From: Bacteroidetes bacterium 2013_40CM_41_45
GTDB lineage: Bacteria > Bacteroidota > Bacteroidia > AKYH767-A > 2013-40CM-41-45
Length of the DNA stretch: 64,000 nucleotides
Direction of reading: 5' to 3'
Assembly: GCA_002215675.1 (NCBI GenBank)
Contig: NGFH01000007.1
Location: 1 to 64,000 of the forward strand
Below, one piece after another: positions 47,772-54,978 of this stretch. Under the pieces are notes generated by a model. That model saw only the letters and a program-made list of their open reading frames with translations. It was not told the DNA's origin and ran no database searches. The position numbers and the translations under genes are program-made. The first letter of the stretch is position 1. The number at the start of each line of letters is the position of its first letter.

Positions 47772-50700
47772 TTGTCAGAACTTACTTCGGCCACCTCACT
47801 AATTTTATTTTTATTTTTCTCCCTGGCAATCTTTGATTCATAATACTTCAGTAGGTAATCATATACCACCAATTCTACTTTACGTTGATTGCTTACAAAC
47901 ATCCTGTTAATGAACATGTGAAGGTAACTTGACATCAGCCGGTTCACTTGCTGCAGGTCATGATGAACAGACGTAGTGTTCAGGATTTCCTCAATGGTAT
48001 TTCTGTAATTAAAATCCTCCATTATAAATGCGCCTATCCCGCTTTTAAGATTTTCATCCTCTTCCTGTCCTTCATTCATTACATATTGAATAATTTTTTT
48101 GCTGCCGCTGAACCGCTCTGAAATTTTCTTTTGTTCCGGTGCTCCCACTTTGAATTCATCTGCAAAATTTTTATTCAATGATTCAACAAGGTCTTTCTTT
48201 TGAGGAAGGGTGTATTGAAAATCATCGAGTATCATATCCACAGCTTTCAATGCAATCTGCCAGCGGTATTGTTCGCCTTCATCTCCATCGAGCAGCGAAA
48301 TGAAATTCAAAATAGCAAGGGATTGATAATAAAAAATGTTTTCGCTTAATTCCATGGTGTCAAAGCCATACCGTTCTACTTCGCGCTGGTAGGTTTCAAA
48401 CTGTACATTGTGTACAGAATGATTTTCAATAGACGGCTGAATGCGTTCCTGCAGCCGGGCAATTATTTCCTTCCAGAAATCATTTTGTGCAGCATTATGA
48501 AAGCGGATACGAATATGATGACCGCCTTCATCCCGGTAACGGATAAAAAAATATTTATCTATCAACTTTTCTGAAAGTAATTCTTCTGTTAACGGTTTCA
48601 ATACCTCGCATAGAATTTTTTCCGTTGTCTTGGTGCCGCAATAAATTTTCGTGTAGAGCCATTCGGAACCTACAGGGAAAATTCTCTTTAGTGGAAACAG
48701 CTCCGGTTTCGTTTTCTGAACAGGTTTTGTTTCTGAAGGTTGAATAATTTTTTTGCTGAATGCGAAAATAAATTCACCCGCATGTCTTCCCTCCGGACTC
48801 TTTATCCAGCATTGTCCGGGCACATCAAGTGCTTCAGTAAGCATCACGTTTTGACTTTTACTGATTTCGTTTAGCAGAAGCCGGATGCAAAATATATTTT
48901 TCAGGTAAAGCACGAGTTCGTTGTCGCCCTGTGAAAGCAATACATACTCAGGCAGGTTTTTATTTTTTTGTACTTCAGAAAAAACACGCATCACTTCATC
49001 TTCGCTCTTCTTTTCACAATCTTTCACATCATCTTTGGTCAGAATCCATCTCGCTTTGGTCAAGATAAATTTATTGTAACTCACACGCGGCAAAAAAGGG
49101 CGGCTGTCAAGAATTCCCCAGTTCCAACCGATGTGTTTGATATGCTGGTATTGCAAGTCGCAAAGAAACTGGTACACCGGAAGCGTGGTCATACTGAAGT
49201 TGTGTGCCGTTGTCATGCGCGGAATTACCTGCTTGTTTAATTTCTTCGAGCGAAGCACTACTTTGTCACCTTCAATTCCAACAAGCAAATCGGTGACGGG
49301 AATTTGAAACTCTTCGCTCAAAGTTGTTCCGCACAGGTATGGAATTTCATACTTGCGAAGAACCGGGCGCATGAGGATATTACCGATGCGTGATTCGGGG
49401 AGATGAACAATTTCTGCATACACGCAATCGGGCTGATGTGCTTCCTCACTTTGCAGAACAGACTGGGTAAGTTTTTCAATCTCAGCATTCAAATGACAAA
49501 ACCTTCCTAATAAATTTCCACCCGATGGACCGGAAGGAGAATTAAGTGTAACCGTGTAATTTCCATTATCTATTTCTTCTGCTGAAGCAGCATTTATTTT
49601 CAGCATCATGCAGATGGAATCAGGCAAGCCCGCAGAAGTAGTTTCCTTTTTCAAAAGTTGTTCAATGATTTTGTCATCAAGAAAAACCTCAGTCTTATTC
49701 TGTGCTACTGCATCCTGGTACAATTGCCATTTATAAGTTTCAGCATCAGAAATTTGTTGCGTGGTTGTCGTTTGCCCGTTACCAATCGGCAGCTTGTCAA
49801 TCAATGGGGATTCTTCCATTCCGCCGGTTGCAAATTTTCCATAACCGGTTCCTGATTCTGTATCGAGAACTTCCGCGAGTGGAATCCACTGACTCTCGTA
49901 ACGATTGCGGAATGCATTTTTAAAATCGCTGAATGAATCTTTCTCCGGATTATCAGCCGTCAGCAATTGAATCAGGCTTGCGCCAAGCAGTATTTCATTC
50001 TGAACCTTTTTGCTTACGGTGCAGGTATTAGCCGGACAATAGCTGTCAACCTGGATGAGGGTTTTTAAATGAAGCGGAACTTCGAGTTCTTTCAGGTCTC
50101 TGATTATGTTTGAATAGCGCTGATGTTTATTATCTGCACCGGAATTCTCTCCCTCCCCGAAGGAGGAGGTGAGGCCTTTAAACTCCTCCACCGCCTTCTC
50201 AAACTGATTTACATATTTTTCTGTATGCTGAAGAGTTTTCAATTTGTTTATCAGCGCATGAAAATATTCTTCTCCTGTTACTGTGGGTTCAATTTCACTG
50301 ACCAAAACCTGGTTGTGGATTAATTCATAAATAAATTCTTTGGCTTCATCACCCGAAACATCTCCATCTGTAATGGCCGATGCAAGTTGTATGGGTGTGC
50401 TTCCGTTCTTTGCCGCCTGAAGAATCTTTTGCAGATAATCCGATAGTTCGATTTGAACGAGGTGATAACTTCTGCCTGATTTTTCCCGGAAACGATGCTC
50501 GATATAACGCAACTGTTCACCTATCGAATAAAGAGAAGTATTCGGAAAGAATAATAGCTGGTCACTGATTTCTTTTTGCTTCAGCAGATGTGCGTGCACC
50601 TCGCACACATAATCCATGTCGAGGCGGCCTTTGCGGTGCAGGTTTTTTTTATCGGTAAGGTCAATGCGCGTTGTCTCTGAGATATTTCCGGAAGTGCAGG

Positions 50701-51043
50701 ATGCAAACAGTCCGTACGGTGTGCAGCGTGTGCACATGCGTATCATATACTTCACCAGTGAGAGTTCTGTCTTTTCTTTCTTATCTGTTTTTTCAATTTT
50801 ATTATCAAGCCATAGCAACAACTGTTCATGCAAATCTGGTGAGCCGATATATAATGCTTCCTGTGCAATCGGCTGCAGGTAAAAGTCGCGTAAATAATTT
50901 TTCAGGATTTCTTTCGTGTTGCCTGAATCCGTGTTATCCGTTTTCCAATTGAAAAATACTTCAACAGGAAAAAGCGGGTTACGCACCACAAACGAATCGT
51001 GCGGCTGATACCATTCCTTAAAATTATTTTTCAGCTTAGACAT
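47768..51043 (-). CDS. lanB: Class I lantibiotic dehydratase (LanB-like)
   Basis: The protein has 1091 residues if started at ATG 51043 (MSKLKNNFKEWYQPHDSFVV); the frame extends 20 codons upstream into lanC but that start is unlikely. The N-terminal glutamylation domain contains FVVRNPLFPVEVFFNW and MIRMCTRCTPYGLFASCTSG, typical of Lant_dehydr_N. The last roughly 300 residues form the SpaB_C/thiopeptide-type elimination domain (GSEWLYTKIYCGTKTTEKIL, YFFIRYRDEGGHHIRIRFHN). Full-length LanB enzymes use glutamyl-tRNA to glutamylate Ser/Thr and then eliminate to dehydroamino acids. It overlaps lanC by 8 bp and lanT by 4 bp. Targets are presumably the Thr residues of the nearby cores. Confidence 0.92.
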   Translation of the reverse strand: MSKLKNNFKEWYQPHDSFVVRNPLFPVEVFFNWKTDNTDSGNTKEILKNYLRDFYLQPIAQEALYIGSPDLHEQLLLWLDNKIEKTDKKEKTELSLVKYMIRMCTRCTPYGLFASCTSGNISETTRIDLTDKKNLHRKGRLDMDYVCEVHAHLLKQKEISDQLLFFPNTSLYSIGEQLRYIEHRFREKSGRSYHLVQIELSDYLQKILQAAKNGSTPIQLASAITDGDVSGDEAKEFIYELIHNQVLVSEIEPTVTGEEYFHALINKLKTLQHTEKYVNQFEKAVEEFKGLTSSFGEGENSGADNKHQRYSNIIRDLKELEVPLHLKTLIQVDSYCPANTCTVSKKVQNEILLGASLIQLLTADNPEKDSFSDFKNAFRNRYESQWIPLAEVLDTESGTGYGKFATGGMEESPLIDKLPIGNGQTTTTQQISDAETYKWQLYQDAVAQNKTEVFLDDKIIEQLLKKETTSAGLPDSICMMLKINAASAEEIDNGNYTVTLNSPSGPSGGNLLGRFCHLNAEIEKLTQSVLQSEEAHQPDCVYAEIVHLPESRIGNILMRPVLRKYEIPYLCGTTLSEEFQIPVTDLLVGIEGDKVVLRSKKLNKQVIPRMTTAHNFSMTTLPVYQFLCDLQYQHIKHIGWNWGILDSRPFLPRVSYNKFILTKARWILTKDDVKDCEKKSEDEVMRVFSEVQKNKNLPEYVLLSQGDNELVLYLKNIFCIRLLLNEISKSQNVMLTEALDVPGQCWIKSPEGRHAGEFIFAFSKKIIQPSETKPVQKTKPELFPLKRIFPVGSEWLYTKIYCGTKTTEKILCEVLKPLTEELLSEKLIDKYFFIRYRDEGGHHIRIRFHNAAQNDFWKEIIARLQERIQPSIENHSVHNVQFETYQREVERYGFDTMELSENIFYYQSLAILNFISLLDGDEGEQYRWQIALKAVDMILDDFQYTLPQKKDLVESLNKNFADEFKVGAPEQKKISERFSGSKKIIQYVMNEGQEEDENLKSGIGAFIMEDFNYRNTIEEILNTTSVHHDLQQVNRLMSSYLHMFINRMFVSNQRKVELVVYDYLLKYYESKIAREKNKNKISEVAEVSSDK

Positions 51044-52280
51044 TCGAAAGAAATATTTTATCCCAATCCGGTTTGATGTCATACAGGAAGGACAGGTAAA
51101 CAAGCGCTATACCTGCACTGCCTTCAAGCAGGGAATATTGAGGAGTGAGTTCAAAGATATTTTGTTCCTCATTAAATGAGCGAAAAAAATATCCTCCCGC
51201 TCCTTCTCCCGGTTTGTAAAATTCCCGGTGCGTAATATCGAGCCAATTCTGAGAAGTATTTTTAAAAGTTTCATTCTTTGTCAGGTTATAGAGCCGGTGA
51301 TATAAATGAACAAGCCCTACCGTTCCGTGACAGAACGGTGCATCGGTGCAACCTGCATTTTCAAATGTGCGGTGAGTGGTTTTTAAAGCGACATCAATTC
51401 CTTTGTTCTTCCATTCTTCATTCCGCAGAGCAATTCCGCAATGAATAAGTGCAAACGCCATGCACAAATCACCGTAGCACCATCCGAGACGTGAGCCGGG
51501 TTTTTCCTCCTCCTGCTTTGGTTCCACTTCAACAGCGGTAGGAAAGCAGTAAACAGGATCATTGTATTCCTGCTTCAGCAAAAAAGGAAGTGCTTCAGAA
51601 ATTATTTCTCTAATCTCCTTTTGACAAATGTCGCGTTCATATACCTGTGCCAAAAAAGAAAGAATACCGGGCATTCCGTGCGCTGTGCCAAAGTTGTAAT
51701 TGTCATTGCTGTATTTTCCATAACCCGGAGTAATCCAGATTTTAGATTCTCCCACCTGCGTTCGCATAGCAGCAAGATGGTCAACAATTTTTTCGAGATA
51801 TTTTTTCTCTGCAGTTTCTTTATTGCGTTCGAGAAAATAAATTCCGAGCCCTGTCATTCCGTGAAGCGGGTCCCAGTTGGCCGTTTTAAAATCCTGTTCA
51901 ACGCCCTGTGCTATAAATTCATCAAGGTCTGAAAGATTCAAATCAACTTCGTTATCAAGAATCTCAAGATTTCTCAAATGCTGAAACACAAATGCAATAC
52001 CCCCCACACCGGCGGACATGTTGTAATTCAATTCTTCATTCGATAGTGAATCACTCAGTTCATCTAAGTAATCCAGGGTAGCTTGCAAATATTCCTTTTC
52101 GGGAAATGCTCTCGAGAGATATGCAAACAGTAATGTAATACCCGCTTTTCCTCCAAGAAGGCCAACTTCTTTTACTTCATTTTTCCTTTCAAGAATTTGT
52201 TCAGCAATTGTTTCAATCTGCTTGATTAGTGATTGGTTCACTTCAACAGTTGCAGTTTTTGTATCCGCTAAATTATTCAT
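51036..52280 (-). CDS. lanC: LanC-like lanthionine cyclase
   Basis: This protein of about 414 residues starts at ATG 52280 (MNNLADTKTATVEVNQSLIK); a TTG two codons upstream is possible. It has the alpha-toroid LanC repeats (AGVGGIAFVFQHLRN, GMTGLGIYFLERN, GTAHGMPGILSFLAQ, LLEGSAGIALVYLSFL). Zn ligands are visible: Cys in RLGWCYGDLCMAFAL and the Cys-His pair in DAPFCHGTVGLVHLY. LanC adds cysteine thiols to Dha/Dhb to make (methyl)lanthionine. It is the first gene of the operon, with a promoter about 80 bp upstream. Confidence 0.93.
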   Translation of the reverse strand: MNNLADTKTATVEVNQSLIKQIETIAEQILERKNEVKEVGLLGGKAGITLLFAYLSRAFPEKEYLQATLDYLDELSDSLSNEELNYNMSAGVGGIAFVFQHLRNLEILDNEVDLNLSDLDEFIAQGVEQDFKTANWDPLHGMTGLGIYFLERNKETAEKKYLEKIVDHLAAMRTQVGESKIWITPGYGKYSNDNYNFGTAHGMPGILSFLAQVYERDICQKEIREIISEALPFLLKQEYNDPVYCFPTAVEVEPKQEEEKPGSRLGWCYGDLCMAFALIHCGIALRNEEWKNKGIDVALKTTHRTFENAGCTDAPFCHGTVGLVHLYHRLYNLTKNETFKNTSQNWLDITHREFYKPGEGAGGYFFRSFNEEQNIFELTPQYSLLEGSAGIALVYLSFLYDIKPDWDKIFLSNV

Positions 52281-52310
52281 CGCCAACGATTTTAGAGTTA
52301 AATAACAATC

Positions 52311-52338
52311 ACTGGTACAAGATAACTATTATACCAGT
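52311..52338 (-). promoter_or_regulatory. 7-bp inverted repeat in the lan operon leader
   Basis: Arms actggta (52311-52317) and taccagt (52332-52338) enclose 14 bases between the predicted transcription start and the lanC start. It could be an operator or mRNA hairpin. Confidence 0.45.
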
Positions 52339-52363
52339 ACTTGGTTTATTATTTGATGCGCCC

Positions 52364-52397
52364 GAAAGTAACGTAGAATTACAACCGATGGCAATAA
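52364..52397 (-). promoter_or_regulatory. Predicted lanC-lanB-lanT promoter
   Basis: On the minus strand TTATTG (52397-52392), 20 bases, then TTACTTTC (52371-52364). The same TTATTG-(20)-nnnCTTT layout occurs before both precursor arrays (54844 and 58817), suggesting shared sigma factor use and possibly shared control. Confidence 0.55.
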
Positions 52398-52507
52398 CAT
52401 AAATGAGTGGTTTTTGACACGTGGGAGCTTACAATATAACATGTTTATGTGAGAAGTCGGGAGTCAGGGGCTCGGAGTAGTTCTGTCTACAAACTCTCTG
52501 CTCAGAT

Positions 52508-52594
52508 TCACTTAGTCACAATCAATTTCCTCGTCTGCAAATTTTCTGCTGATTGAAATTGCAGAAAGTAAATTCCGGTATTTGCATCTGCTCC
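52508..52594 (-). pseudogene. T9SS sorting-domain remnant, copy 1
   Basis: The minus strand reads GADANTGIYFLQFQSAENLQ then TRKLIVTK and stop, the last strands of a type A T9SS sorting domain. There is no attached gene: the GNAT stop codon lies one base upstream, in another frame. A near-identical but shorter remnant lies at 57693. Confidence 0.75.
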
Positions 52595-52595
52595 A

Positions 52596-53198
52596 TTACT
52601 TTGAGGTTAAAAAAACAGTACGCTTATTCATTGAAAGTATTTTGTTAATTCTTACCAGGTTTGGCACTATTGTATTATCAGCTGCAAAACACAAAATATT
52701 TCCTCTTTCAGGCACCGTGGTTATATTTCCAACAAGCTCTTTCATACCGACATTGCGGAGACAGGAAAGAGAATGCTCGTTAAAATCAAACACCGATACA
52801 AACAACTTTTTTAAACATGCATGTTTAAAAAGAAAAAGAACAAACAATACGAAGGCATCAATGCCATAACCCTTATTCTCAAATGGCTCATCAATAAAAA
52901 GATTGATAAAACAGGACTTATATTGCTCTGAAAAAATATTAACGTATGTAAAACCAATCGGCTCTCCTGTTTCTTTTTTTTCAACCAGGAATTGATATTG
53001 ATGTGCTGCCGAATCCGTGGCAAACTCTTCACAAAAAGCTTCGTAAGAAATAATACTTGTATTATGATGTAATAGGAGCCTGAATTTTTTTGTGTTCCTA
53101 CAGTTGAAGAGAAATGGAAGATCTTCATCCCGTATCTCTCGAAGGCGGATCCTTCTCGTTTCCAGGATAGCTGATTTATATCCTACTTCGGTTTCCAT
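52596..53198 (-). CDS. GNAT-family N-acetyltransferase
   Basis: This protein has about 200 residues when started at ATG 53198 (METEVGYKSAILETRRIRLR), 8 bp after the stop of the last precursor of array 1; the longer frame would overlap that precursor. It has a RimJ/RimL-like GNAT fold (LREIRDEDLPFLFNCRNTKK, CFINLFIDEPFENKGYGIDA with the acetyl-CoA loop, FVSVFDFNEHSLSCLRNVGM). Direct 3' coupling to seven precursor genes suggests it acetylates a peptide amine (leader-free N-terminus or Lys) or gives self-protection; not shown by sequence. The second array has no copy. Confidence 0.85.
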   Translation of the reverse strand: METEVGYKSAILETRRIRLREIRDEDLPFLFNCRNTKKFRLLLHHNTSIISYEAFCEEFATDSAAHQYQFLVEKKETGEPIGFTYVNIFSEQYKSCFINLFIDEPFENKGYGIDAFVLFVLFLFKHACLKKLFVSVFDFNEHSLSCLRNVGMKELVGNITTVPERGNILCFAADNTIVPNLVRINKILSMNKRTVFLTSK

Positions 53199-53205
53199 AA
53201 AAAAG

Positions 53206-53391
53206 TCAGCAATTGTAACAGGTATTGTGACCTGGGCAGGTGTTTTGATTTTGAGTGCAGTTTTGAGAATTGCCTCCACAAAAATGCCAGTAGCTAGGTC
53301 GTCCTCCTCCAATTAACGTAATCATTTCAGATGACTTGAGATTTGAAATTGTCCTCTTGTTGAGGTTTAACTTTTTGATTTGCTTTTTCAT
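53206..53391 (-). CDS. Lanthipeptide-like precursor peptide 1 (61 aa)
   Basis: The leader MKKQIKKLNLNKRTISNLKS ... TLIGG is followed by a Cys/Asn/Thr-rich core (WHFCGGNSQNCTQNQNTCPG, then HNTCYNC). It is the last precursor of array 1 and ends 8 bp before the acetyltransferase gene. Gly-Gly at the leader end is the expected C39 cleavage site. Core has five Cys and three Thr. Confidence 0.85.
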   Translation of the reverse strand: MKKQIKKLNLNKRTISNLKSSEMITLIGGGRPSYWHFCGGNSQNCTQNQNTCPGHNTCYNC

Positions 53392-53445
53392 TTTGTTTTT
53401 GTTTTTAGATTGTTTATTATTTATTTGGCTTAAGAACTTAAGATA

Positions 53446-53649
53446 TTAGCAAGTATAACAAGTGTTGTGACCCGGACAGGTGTTTTGATTTCGAGTGCAG
53501 TTTTGAGAATTGCCACCTCCGCAAAAACACGTATGATAGCGGCTAGTACCATAGCTAGTATCTCCTCCCATCAACGTAATCATTTCAGATGACTTGAGAT
53601 TTGAAATCGTCCTCTTGCCGAGGTTTAGTTTTTTGATTTGCTTTTTCAT
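53446..53649 (-). CDS. Lanthipeptide-like precursor peptide 2 (67 aa)
   Basis: Leader MKKQIKKLNLGKRTISNLKS, ending LMGG; the core contains SRYHTCFCGGGNSQNCTRNQ then NTCPGHNTCYTC. It is a close paralogue of peptide 1, with an extra Cys (HTCFC) and an added Thr before the last Cys. An A-rich stretch rather than a Shine-Dalgarno precedes the start. Confidence 0.85.
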   Translation of the reverse strand: MKKQIKKLNLGKRTISNLKSSEMITLMGGDTSYGTSRYHTCFCGGGNSQNCTRNQNTCPGHNTCYTC

Positions 53650-53660
53650 TGTGTTTTGGT

Positions 53661-53837
53661 TTAGATGGATGTACAGGCAATTAAACAGGTTCTTTGATTA
53701 AAGCAGGTATGAGCGCATGTAAAGGCGCATGTATGACCGTTTGTTTTGGCTCCACCAATTTGCTTATTCATCTCTGAAGCTTCAAGATTTGAAATCGTCC
53801 TCTTGCTGAGGCTTAGTTTTTTGATTTGTTTTTTCAT
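53661..53837 (-). CDS. Lanthipeptide-like precursor peptide 3 (58 aa)
   Basis: The start is set at ATG 53837 (MKKQIKKLSLSKRTISNLEA); the frame runs 29 codons further upstream, overlapping peptide 4, but the conserved leader begins here. The leader ends NKQIGG and the core is AKTNGHTCAFTCAHTCFNQR then TCLIACTSI, built of repeated (x)TC units. It lies 11 bp after peptide 4's stop. Confidence 0.83.
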   Translation of the reverse strand: MKKQIKKLSLSKRTISNLEASEMNKQIGGAKTNGHTCAFTCAHTCFNQRTCLIACTSI

Positions 53838-53848
53838 TTTGTTTTGGT

Positions 53849-54043
53849 TTAGAATGTACAGACAGTGCCACAAGTGCGTCTTCCAAAGCAGCTTTGATTG
53901 CACGTAAGGCAGGTTTGAGCGCACGTAAATGCACAGGTATGTCCATTTGTTCTTGCTCCTCCAACCTGCCTGTTCATTTCTGAAGATTCAAGATTTGAAA
54001 TCGTCCTCTTGTTGAGGTTTAGTTTTTTAATTTGTTTTTTCAT
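53849..54043 (-). CDS. Lanthipeptide-like precursor peptide 4 (64 aa)
   Basis: Leader MKKQIKKLNLNKRTISNLES, ending NRQVGG; the core ARTNGHTCAFTCAQTCLTCN then QSCFGRRTCGTVCTF has seven Cys. It pairs with peptide 3 as a second core subfamily (NGHTCAFTCAxTC). Confidence 0.85.
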   Translation of the reverse strand: MKKQIKKLNLNKRTISNLESSEMNRQVGGARTNGHTCAFTCAQTCLTCNQSCFGRRTCGTVCTF

Positions 54044-54073
54044 TTTATCAGGTTTTAAATTGTTAAGTCAGGG

Positions 54074-54274
54074 TCAGCATGTATAACAGGTGTTGTGACC
54101 AGGGCAGGTGTTTTGGTTTTGAGTGCAGTTTGCAGAATGGTTGCCGCCACATCCACACGTGTGATAATAACATGTATAGGTCCCAGCCCCCCCAATTACC
54201 TGATTCATTTCATGAGAGTTGAAATTAGAGATTGTCCTTTTGCCAATTCTCAGTTTTTTAATTTGCTTTTTCAT
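54074..54274 (-). CDS. Lanthipeptide-like precursor peptide 5 (66 aa)
   Basis: Leader MKKQIKKLRIGKRTISNFNS, ending NQVIGG; the core AGTYTCYYHTCGCGGNHSAN is followed by CTQNQNTCPGHNTCYTC, the same C-terminal block as peptides 1, 2 and 6. Confidence 0.85.
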   Translation of the reverse strand: MKKQIKKLRIGKRTISNFNSHEMNQVIGGAGTYTCYYHTCGCGGNHSANCTQNQNTCPGHNTCYTC

Positions 54275-54324
54275 TTTTAATTTTTGTTTTTAGATTTATT
54301 TATTTGATTTAAGAACTTAGGATA

Positions 54325-54519
54325 TTAGCAAGTGTAACAGGTGTTGTGACCAGGGCAGGTATTTTGGTTTTGAGTGCAATTTGCAGAATGGTTGCCCCCA
54401 CATCCATGTGGGTGGAAACAGGAGCCAGTCTTACCTCCAACAACCTGGTTCATTTCAGGCAAATTGAGATTCGAAATTGTTTTTTTGTTGATACTTAATT
54501 TTTTGATTTGCTTTTTCAT
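54325..54519 (-). CDS. Lanthipeptide-like precursor peptide 6 (64 aa)
   Basis: Leader MKKQIKKLSINKKTISNLNL, ending NQVVGG; the core KTGSCFHPHGCGGNHSANCT then QNQNTCPGHNTCYTC. The last 23 residues match peptide 5, while the first ten core residues differ, as expected for diversifying N-terminal cores. Confidence 0.85.
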   Translation of the reverse strand: MKKQIKKLSINKKTISNLNLPEMNQVVGGKTGSCFHPHGCGGNHSANCTQNQNTCPGHNTCYTC

Positions 54520-54578
54520 TTTGTTTTGGTTTAGAATGGTTGTAATTAATTATTTTAATGATTGAAAATCTCATTTGG

Positions 54579-54773
54579 TTAAACACAAGTGTTGCATGTG
54601 TTATGGTTATAACAGGTATTGCCCTTAATAGTGCAATGGGTAGTGTTACAGTGACAGGTGCCTCCTGTACAACCAAAAGTATATTGTCCGCCATGTTTTT
54701 CGCTCATTTCAGGAGCGTTTAGATTTGAAATCGTCCTCTTGCTGAGGTTTAGTTTTTTGATTTGCTTTTTCAT
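54579..54773 (-). CDS. Lanthipeptide-like precursor peptide 7 (64 aa), first of array 1
   Basis: Leader MKKQIKKLNLSKRTISNLNA, ending SEKHGG; core QYTFGCTGGTCHCNTTHCTI then KGNTCYNHNTCNTCV, the most Thr/Cys-rich and most diverged member of the array. It is nearest the shared promoter at 54816-54861, so it is probably transcribed at the head of a polycistronic precursor RNA. Confidence 0.83.
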   Translation of the reverse strand: MKKQIKKLNLSKRTISNLNAPEMSEKHGGQYTFGCTGGTCHCNTTHCTIKGNTCYNHNTCNTCV

Positions 54774-54815
54774 TTTGTTTAGTTTTAGAATGGTTTACTA
54801 AAAAATATTTCGGGG

Positions 54816-54861
54816 CAAAAGTGAAGTGAATAACAAGGCGCGTCAATAACCTAAACAGGTT
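54816..54861 (-). promoter_or_regulatory. Predicted array-1 promoter with upstream operator-like palindrome
   Basis: On the minus strand the order is AACCTGTTTAGGTT (arms aacct/aggtt), TTATTG (54849-54844), 20 bases, CACTTTTG (54823-54816), then about 40 bases to the peptide 7 start. The array-2 promoter keeps every element at the same spacing. The palindrome immediately upstream of the -33 region is a good candidate response-regulator site. Confidence 0.6.
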
Positions 54862-54926
54862 GTTTTATATTTGACAAAGACCAAAATCAACCAGTTCAGG
54901 GGGTATGAAAGAATAAACAGGAAGAG

Positions 54927-54934
54927 TTACTTTG
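54927..54934 (+). promoter_or_regulatory. Predicted -7 element of the first TPR-kinase operon
   Basis: TTACTTTG at 54927-54934 lies 45 bp before the kinase start and 20 bases after a TATG element, with aaccagttcagggg upstream of that; the layout parallels the paralogous kinase promoter at 58879-58919. Confidence 0.45.
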
Positions 54935-54978
54935 CTGCGTAAAATATTTTACGCTTACATTGCAATTAAATTTCAGAA

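Noticed and set aside
51044..51103. Twenty-codon N-terminal extension of LanB
   Set aside because: It lies within lanC coding sequence, and the conserved LanB start (MSKLKNNFKEW) is downstream.
53199..53312. Longer start for the acetyltransferase
   Set aside because: It overlaps precursor 1 almost wholly in another frame; the GNAT fold starts after Met at 53198.
53838..53924. Longer start for precursor 3
   Set aside because: The extra residues overlap precursor 4, and the conserved MKKQIKKL leader begins at 53837.
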